DNA of 64,000 bases from NCBI RefSeq assembly GCF_020171115.1, contig NC_058091.1, forward strand, positions 256,276,001-256,340,000, read 5' to 3'. Source of the DNA: Neogale vison. Its lineage: Eukaryota > Chordata > Mammalia > Carnivora > Mustelidae. Shown in pieces: positions 56,940 to 64,000 of the stretch. Each line of letters opens with the position of its first letter. The stretch's first letter is position 1. Below the pieces are notes generated by a model. That model ran no database searches. It saw only the letters and a list, made by a program, of their open reading frames with translations, and was not told the origin of the DNA. Both the position numbers and the translations under genes were made by a program.

Positions 56940-57140
56940 TGCCCTGCTGACACCTGCCCTCAGGTACCTTCTTCAGAAGCCCTTTCCTGCCCTACCTCCC
57001 CCCCACGCCAGCTGCGTTAGGGTCGCTGGACATTACTGTAATGGCTTATCAGCCCCAAACTGCAGCTTGTCCAGCTCATCCTGGGGCCTCCGGTTCTAGC
57101 CTCAGGAAGTGTCTGATGAATGCTTGCTAAATGACTGTGG
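56940..57140 (+). repeat. L2-like 3' end fragment
   Basis: TACCTTCTTCAGAAGCCCTT then GAAGTGTCTGATGAATGCTT and GCTAAATGACTG. Confidence 0.55.
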
Positions 57141-58394
57141 CTAGGATGAGAGAAACCTGCAGGCCAAAATCAGCCCCAGCACTTACTACCCAGATGAGCA
57201 GAGAGCCCCACAGAGCGATGGCAATGGGGCGTCTGAAAGCTCTCAGGTGCTGAGCTTCCCTCTGTTCCAGGTGCTCTGCTAAGAAGCTCCCTAGACGTGC
57301 TACTTCCTTAGCCACTCCAGGAGGTGGGTGTCCGTCGGAGCTCACTGTATAGGTTGGACCTTTGAGGCACTTCTCCAGGGCTACAGAGCTCGAACATGGG
57401 CAAGCGGGGCTCTAGCGTCTGCCTCAGGAACATTCTCTTCCTCCTGCTTTCCTGCTCACTGAGGGGGGCCTGTCTTCCAGGCCCTCGTAGAAGAGCCGAT
57501 GCTGCTGTCCACGGGCTCAGCCCCCTCCAGGGGCACAGTCACCTGGGGTGCTAAGAAGCTGCAGTGGGGAAAAAAATGAGACTATGCGGCTCTCACAAGG
57601 TGATCAGGTGGGCACAGCCAGGACGTGTCCTTGAGCAGAGGAAGGCACCTTTGTGACTCTGCCTTCCCTCCACTCCAGCTTTTCTTTTGGGTCAAAGCAG
57701 CTTTCCCCACAGCAGGATGGCCCATAGTGGGGTCCGCCTACAGCTTAAGACCCCCCCATTATCCTTCCCTACCAGCCCTTTCCCTGCCCTGAGAGGTTGG
57801 GCTGTGGTGGAAATATTCACTCCTCAATCCAGGAATGGCACAGAGGCAGCAACGGCCTGACAGATTCAAATCTTTCCCAAGGTATGTCAAGGTCCCAGGC
57901 CCTGGCACAGACAAAGGGTCCAGTGGGACAGAGCCCCCCACCTTTGGCCTGGCCTGCAGTCTCCCGCTGTGGGCATGGCTCTCTAATGCTCAGGATGACT
58001 GCCCACTCAGCCTGACTCTCTACTGCCCTGGTCCTGCACCCACCCCGAGGTGCCTACTCGGGGTCCTGCACCATCTGGCCTCTCCTACCTTAGGCATCTT
58101 GGGGGGAACCTTCCATGGGGTGGAAAGAGATTGGGGCTATCTCAATGCCCGCCTCCAGGCGTCAACCCAGCTCCCCTCCTACTGGGGTATCATCAGCCAC
58201 CCCTGCTCTGTCTGGCTGCAGATTTCAGTTTCCCTGACACAATCCTGGTCTGAAGACATGTTTGGGGGCTCCTAGTTCTTCCTGGGTCGCACCGCCACCT
58301 TCCCCATCAGGCTTCATTTCAGCACACACACCACACACGTTCAAGATGACCAGCACTGACTGACCTCTGGGGGTCGTCCGGCTCCAGCCCAAAT

Positions 58395-58740
58395 CTTTGA
58401 TTTCTCTAACCCTTGGTTTTCTCACTGACAGAATGGGGACTGCCTATCATATTTATCTCAGAAAAAAGATGGTATTAGGAACAACAGCCACATTTATCTT
58501 CTTTATCCTTTTTCTTGTGTTTTGTTTTCTGAACAGCCACTGCTTATTGTGCGTAAGAACTGCTTTAGGTCAACTGCCTCATATAATTCCCAGAGTGGCC
58601 CCATGAGTTGGTTTGAGTATAGTTCCCATTCTACAGACGAGGAAACTGAGGCTTGGAGATGGGGCCTCATGCATCGAAAGTCACACGCTAGTGAGCAAAG
58701 GAATCAAGATTCAAATCCCCGTCAGCCTAGAGTGCAAGCA
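58395..58740. repeat. Two MIR fragments in opposite orientation
   Basis: A plus-strand piece (about 58395-58470, TTGGTTTTCTCACTGACAGA) is followed by an antisense MIR (about 58530-58740, CCCATTCTACAGACGAGGAA then AAGATTCAAATCCCCGTCAG). Confidence 0.8.
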
Positions 58741-59259
58741 TTCCAGCACTTCAGCCTTGCCGGCCTGCGTTCTCCCCTCTCTCAATGCCCTCCCTTCCCT
58801 CAGTTCAGGATGGCAACTTCGTTCTGGCCACAAGCCACAGTTGGGGCAGGGACTGGAGCAGGAATTAAACATGAAAGGGCTGAAGGCCTTGAGCTCACTC
58901 CCCCTAACTCCAGAGGAGGATGGGGTCACACTGCCCCCTCCCGCCCAGGTCCCCAGCCTTGAGGCCTCCTATAATCCATGCCCCTGTCTCCAGGCAGCCT
59001 GCCCAGAAAGGGAAGGTCTCCTCAGTCCCCAGAGGGGCAGCCCACAGACTTCCGGCCACATTCCACCACCGCCTGCCTCCTTCTCCAGCACCAGTGTAGC
59101 CAGCCCTGCCAAGGGCTTTCAGAGCTTCTCCAAATTCTCAACTCACCCCTTTAGGAGTGGTCGCTGGTAGAGTCAGCCCCACTTTCCACTCCAAAATGCA
59201 GCTCCTCAAACTCTTCCTAGAGAGCAGGTCTGGACTTGGGCCCAGGAGTTGCTGCCCGC

Positions 59260-59540
59260 CCCAGTGCACTGGGGATTATTATCTGAGAGGGTGAGACCCA
59301 CACTGGCTCCCACTTGCTGGCCACTTTCTTTGCGCCAGGTCTGAGCTAAGCACATGGCAGACATGGTCTCTGCTCTCCTCACACAACCTGGGCAGGTCAG
59401 GATGATTGCCAACCCTATGACAAAGGGAGACACAGAGAGGCCAAGAGGCTTACCCACGATGTTGTACACAACGCAACAGAGCCAAGATCTGAACCCATCT
59501 CTGGCTCTAGAGCCCATGAATTTCCCCCAGCTGGCATCTG
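59260..59540 (-). repeat. MIR SINE
   Basis: TTGCGCCAGGTCTGAGCTAA, GACAAAGGGAGACACAGAGA and CCAAGATCTGAACCCATCTC lie in antisense order. Confidence 0.7.
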
Positions 59541-60171
59541 TGGACAGAAAGGAAAGGGGGAAGGCCAAGCCCACCGCTGGATGTGAGTTTGGCTCAGATT
59601 CACATTCCCATTCACCCGTCAGCCCCAGGCTTCTCCCCTCTCTCCTGTCATCGTCCCACACCCAACCCAGCCAGAACAGTGACGTTGCAAAGGGCCCTTC
59701 CCCACCCCCAAGTCTGTCCATTAAGCTCCCAGGGCTATCAATGTATTGATTGGCAGGGCTGAGGCATCAGCATGGGAGGGAGGTGCTGCCACCCAAGGGG
59801 CTGACTAGAAGCCCCTCTCCCCACACATCAGCCTTCTCTGTACAGATCGTCAATACGGGCACCCCTGGCAGTCAAGCCTGAAGCCAGCTTGGGGAAGGAG
59901 GCAGGACCCCTACAGACTCAAGCTCCCTTCTTTTCCCCTTCCTGCCAATCCCTTCTTCAAATCCCTTAATGCACGAGAGTGGGGAGTGGTCCAGCATGCC
60001 TACAAGATCAGAAATGAGCCCTTTATTCCAGCATTCAATGCCTATGATTGGCCTTTCACATCACCCTTATTCCTAAACTTGATGTTCTAACTGGCTCAGA
60101 GTCCCCTGAGCACATTGGGCTGTTCCCTGCTTTCATGTAGAGATGTCCCATTGCCTGCAATGGCTTTTCCA

Positions 60172-60275
60172 TACACACACTCACGCACATTCACACACAC
60201 GCACATTGCATGCATGCACACTCACATATACACACATACATGCACATGGATACGCACACACACATACACACAGGT
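60172..60275. repeat. Imperfect CA/CACG simple repeat
   Basis: CACA and CACG units interrupted by ATGCATGC and TATACA words. Confidence 0.9.
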
Positions 60276-60689
60276 TCACAGTGTCCTCACCCAACTTGTT
60301 CCTAATCTGAGATTCAAATGGGGCATCTTCCCTGGTCAGATCCTCCGGCCCCCCGTTGGGCTTCATGGCCCTTCTCCTAAGTACCCATGGCACCCTGAGC
60401 CCCTGTCCGCCTGCACAGATCCCTCAGATTTCTCTCAAGTTTCCAAGGGCTGGGATAGGTCCTGAGCTCCCTCGGCCAACGGCTGGTGCCAGAAGGGGCC
60501 TGAATGCAGGTGCCTGGCCCCAGAGAAGCTGGGGCTCCTTCAAATCACTGACTCAACACTCAGCCTGCTCACCAGGTCTGTGCCAGATGCTGTGGGGCCC
60601 TCGGGATGGGTCCAGCCTCCCCTGACTTCCAGGAATCACGAGCTGGTAGACAAACAGGCCTCCAGACACACCAAAGTCAAATGCCTAAC

Positions 60690-60920
60690 TGAAGCTCACA
60701 TTTACTTAACACTTATAATGATCCAAGTGCTGTGCCAAGTACTTCCCCTGGGGTAGCCACAATTCACCCCAACAGCAATCCCAAGAGGGAGGTTCTACCC
60801 TAAATCCGATATGAAAAATGAGCCACAGAGAAGCCAAGCAATTTGCTCAGTCATGAGACTATGAAGTGGCCCAGGCAGGGTGTGATCTGGTGGGCGGGAC
60901 CCCAAGCCTGAGCTCCTGTG
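60690..60920 (-). repeat. MIR SINE
   Basis: CTCACATTTACTTAACACTT, AAGTGCTGTGCCAAGTACTT and AGAAGCCAAGCAATTTGCTC lie in antisense order. Confidence 0.85.
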
Positions 60921-61139
60921 CATTCCCGTGAGCCCCATGGAAAACACTGGGTCATGTGACAGTGACAGAGTACAAAGGGGTTCCAAGGCAGAGGTAAAAT
61001 GGGGGGTGGAGCAAATAAAGCTGCCCAAAGTGTCAGTCATCTCTTCACAGGAAACATTTTGAGGGAAAAACTGAATGGATGCCTTCTTGGCATCCCCTCC
61101 AAAACCCAGTCCAAGGCCACCCATGCAGCAAGTGTCCCA

Positions 61140-61380
61140 TGAATGTTTGCTGATGGCTAATGAGGAGTGGCATCATAACTGAGCACCTACTGCATACCTG
61201 GCCCAAGACATGGCTTTGATTACACCCTCCAACACACCTGGAAGTGGTACTATCATCCCTATTGCCCATGTGACGAGGAGGCAGAGAATCAGAGAAGTTA
61301 AGAATCTTGCCCAAGGCCACACAGCCTAGGAGGGGGTGCAGTGAGGCTCAGGTGCAGACTTAAGTCCAAGGGCTGGGCTC
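61140..61380 (-). repeat. MIR SINE
   Basis: TGAGCACCTACTGCATACCT, GAGAAGTTAAGAATCTTGCC and AAGGCCACACAGCCTAGGAG lie in antisense order. Confidence 0.85.
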
Positions 61381-61499
61381 TCAACCTAGACAAGAGGATC
61401 CCTGAGGCCACTGATGCAAGGAGTATATCCTTCCCAGCCTTGCTCAGTACCCTGCAGAACAGTATGCACCTGACACACACACGGAGCAGGGAAATGACC

Positions 61500-61740
61500 C
61501 AATAGCTACTGTCACTTGGATACTGCCAGAGTGCCAGCCACTGTGCCAGCCACTCTGTGTGCATTATCTCAACTCCCACAGTGACTCTTAAGAAGCAGGT
61601 CCCATTCATCACCCCACTTTACAGGTGGGAAAAACCAAAAACTGCAAAGGGTTGACGTTAAGAAATTTGCCCAGCAGCACAGACACGGTTCTAACCTAGG
61701 TCCCTCCTACACCAAAGCCCATGCATTCAAGCTCCACAGA
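61500..61740 (-). repeat. MIR SINE
   Basis: TGCCAGCCACTCTGTGTGCA, CCCCACTTTACAGGTGGGAA and AGAAATTTGCCCAGCAGCAC lie in antisense order. Confidence 0.85.
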
Positions 61741-61744
61741 AGTC

Positions 61745-61860
61745 GGCTAGCTCACCTCACTGATACCCAGCTGTGTAAACTGAGGCCCAGAGAGGGAGGT
61801 CACCCCATGAGCCAGTGAAAAAGTCAGGACTGATCCCAGGGGTCCTGAGAGTGTTTCTGC
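61745..61860 (-). repeat. Short MIR fragment
   Basis: GTGTAAACTGAGGCCCAGAG then GGAGGTCACCCCATGAGC. The third antisense MIR in a row. Confidence 0.65.
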
Positions 61861-62399
61861 TCAGTGGCCCACGGGTGGCTTGTCCTCAGCCCCATCTTTG
61901 GCACAGGAGTATTTTAAGTGACCCATGAGCATTGTGCCATTTAGATATGAGAGCAGTAATCCCCAAACCTCTCCCAGCCCTTACCGGCAACCTGATTAAA
62001 GCCTGAGGGGCCAATCTACCCACTGATGTTCCAGAACAAGTCCCCATCCTCAGACCCAAAGTGGAGATGACAGGTTTCAGCCCCTCTGAGGTGTGGCAGC
62101 TCTCCTCAAGCCCGGGGCAGCCTGGCAAGACCCTTGGCACTGCCCTATCCCTAAGTGTTTGGCCACAGTCCTTATGAGTGGTCAGCAACATGACCCAGCA
62201 AAAAAATGGGGCACACAAAGGTAGAAGAGAGCCGCTGTCCCCAGAAAGGGACCCATCCACATCTCCTTTGTTGTTGTCACCAGGAGGTGACAGGGCCCTG
62301 GGGAAGGGGAGCTCGCCACACTGACATGGGCATCGGGGCAAGGGAGGCTTCCCGAAACAAGAGACCCAGGGGCTGGTGTGCTGACCCTTGCTCTCCACC

Positions 62400-62530
62400 T
62401 TTATGGAGCAGGGATCATTCTGTTGGTAGTTTTCTTTCCATTTTACACATGCAGAAGCTGAGACCAGAGAGGTTAAGTAACTTGCTCAAGGTCATACAGC
62501 AAAGGTAAGTCAGGGCGACCACTGGAACAA
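62400..62530 (-). repeat. MIR SINE fragment
   Basis: CCATTTTACACATGCAGAAG then GTTAAGTAACTTGCTCAAGG and TCATACAGCAAAGG. Confidence 0.9.
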
Positions 62531-62584
62531 GGCTGGGGCCTGCCAGAACCCTCATATAGAACCCTCATACTGCTGTTTTGTAAA

Positions 62585-62770
62585 CCTGGGGCCTGGAGCC
62601 GGGTGACCCAGAGTCGGGGCCAGTTCTGCCTCTCTTGTGCTGTGTGGCCAGAGGCCGGTTATGTCATGCCTCTGAGCCTCGCTTTCTTTTCTGCAGAATT
62701 CCCTCACCGCAGGCTGGTTGTGAGGCTGAGTCTCCATGATGTGAGGAAGTGCCCGCCTGCTCCATGGCAA
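62585..62770 (+). repeat. MIR SINE fragment
   Basis: GACCCAGAGTCGGGGCCAGT, GCTGTGTGGCCAGAGGCCGG and GCCTCTGAGCCTCGCTTTCT lie in order. Confidence 0.7.
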
Positions 62771-63369
62771 GGACACTATGCCTGGCGGTGGCTCTAAGTA
62801 TCGCTGTCGGCCTGATGGGTCTGCGCCCTGATTTCCCACACCTACACGTCTCCTGCTAGAAAACCACGTCGGAGCCAGAAGGTCCTGCTGAGACTAGGAA
62901 GTCTCCTCCCTGTCACCTTCCACCTCCCTTTGGGGGCCCAATGTGACCTCAGAGCTATCCCACGCCTGCTGACACTGGCAGAGACAACCACAAGATATTT
63001 AAACAATCTACCTCCTTATCTCAGAGAGGGTGATGCTACTGGGCTACAGGAATGCTGGCAGTGTCCCCTCCCCTTCCCTGCTGGGAATGACGCTGGGAGG
63101 GGAGTACAGAATCCCCCAGGCCCTAAGGCCCTCCTAAACACCCATCTATGGCTCTGGGATCCTTTCAGTCCAGAACATTCTATGAAAACCAGGGCCTGCA
63201 GACTCCAAGACAGGTGCCCTCTGTCAGAGACACCTATCTGGGTTCTGATCATCTGTACCGTGGAGACCCTACCGGCGAGAATCCAAGGGGAAGATCTCAC
63301 TGAGAATCCCTAGCGCGCCCCTTGGATCTCCCATTGCCCCACCGGTATTCTTTCTGAAGAAGTCTGTCT

Positions 63370-63510
63370 GGTGTCATGGAAAGAATACAAGACCTTGAAT
63401 CCAGAGTCTTGAGTCTTAGCATTGGCCTTGAACAAATCCCTTTTCCACTCCGTGCCTCAGTCTCTCCAACGGTGAAGCAGGTATATTACCCCACCTACTT
63501 CAGGAGGAAA
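63370..63510 (+). repeat. MIR SINE fragment
   Basis: TGTCATGGAAAGAATACAAG, CTTGAACAAATCCCTTTTCC and GTGCCTCAGTCTCTCCAACG lie in order. Confidence 0.7.
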
Positions 63511-64000
63511 AATGACAGAAAGAAGGAAACAAGCTTCCGGATTCAAGAGCCTTGGAATCTTGCTTGGTTGGACAGAACAGGATATGCCTGCCCCACTGTA
63601 CTTCTCAGGAGGCAGGATCACAGCCCACCCCTGCCCCGCTTAGAATGGGAGCATCTTGAGGCCAGGGACTGACTAGACTTGTTCTCAGATCCAGCAAGAA
63701 GCAGAGTTTTGAACAAATATCTGACTGGACATGGATGGATGATGTCACCGCCCTAAGAAGCTAAAAGTGCTACTCAACAGGACAGTTCCCCATCCTCCTC
63801 ATGTCCCAAAGGACTCTGTCTCTGGCTTTCCTATTCTAGCCAGCTAGAAGAAGGGTTCTAAACCCCCTAGAGGAAGTCAGGTGTAGGGGGTGGTCAGGTC
63901 CTGAGGGGGTGTGGAAGGAAACTTCAAAACTTGAACACACCGGGCGGTGAGAGAGGAATGGTGTTGTGGGAGTGACAGCGGGTGGGTGGCGGAAGCCCCC

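Larger units (their letters stand above)
53775..64000 (-). other. FGF18: FGF18 intron 2 (partial)
   Basis: Intron DNA upstream of exon 3. I looked for a minus-strand block encoding the end of the signal peptide (ending FQVQ, just before VLAAEEN) with a following GT donor and did not find it, so the first two coding exons should lie beyond the window. The interval is dominated by MIR and L2 fragments. Confidence 0.85.

Noticed and set aside
57127..57345. 72-codon minus-strand frame resembling a small membrane protein (IALWGSLLIWVVSAG)
   Set aside because: The hydrophobic stretch is short, there is no promoter or splice support, and it lies inside an FGF18 intron next to an L2. Coincidence is more likely, though a conservation check would settle it.
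53775..64000. FGF18 exon 2 (end of the signal peptide) within the window
   Set aside because: I searched for the minus-strand block encoding a segment ending FQVQ before a GT donor and did not see it. The exon is presumably upstream of the window.

Overview
This is vertebrate nuclear DNA, almost certainly from a carnivoran mammal. The best taxonomic evidence is a set of tRNA-Lys-derived CAN-SINEs, several with intact target-site duplications (TSDs). Their tail region (CTGCCTACTTGTG followed by a TCAAATAAATAAA run) looks like the subtype I associate with arctoid caniforms (mustelids, pinnipeds, bears) rather than dog or cat. That narrowing is from memory. Old mammalian repeats (MIR, L2, L1MA, MLT2, Tigger, MER5) fill much of the rest. 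There are no bacterial-style operons, CRISPR arrays or phage genes, and no new multi-gene system that I can defend.

The only protein-coding gene I can support is FGF18 (fibroblast growth factor 18), on the minus strand. Its last three coding exons lie at 53594-53774, 42613-42719 and 35635-35901. All three have consensus GT/AG splice sites and compatible phases, and together they give residues 24 to 207 of the 207-residue precursor. The first two coding exons (about 23 residues, the signal peptide) were not found and should lie beyond position 64000. The 3' untranslated region runs below 35634 into a long A-rich tract (poly-T on the plus strand). The end of the transcript is not fixed by a canonical signal.

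Layout: 1-34900 is intergenic DNA downstream of FGF18. It holds a tail-only L1 (2.1 kb), a long antisense L1 block (2.6-6.1 kb), an ERV-L type LTR (6.2-6.5 kb), a Tigger-like DNA transposon (21.9-22.5 kb), six CAN-SINEs (two nested at 26.9-27.3 kb), and many MIR and L2 fragments. 34915-35090 is a short CpG-dense block with an E-box and an inverted CCAAT box. 35160-35901 is the last FGF18 exon. Intron 4 (35902-42612) contains a strong CpG island at about 40.7-41.5 kb. Intron 3 (42720-53593) contains AT-rich blocks that no repeat explains and that may be conserved regulatory elements. 53775-64000 is part of intron 2, mostly MIR and L2.

Only one gene is visible, so there is no pathway to assemble. 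The biological interest lies in possible cis-regulation of FGF18 (skeletal, lung and limb development): the intragenic CpG island, the promoter-like block near the 3' end, and several repeat-free motif clusters. Every regulatory call here is inference from sequence composition and motifs, without alignment.
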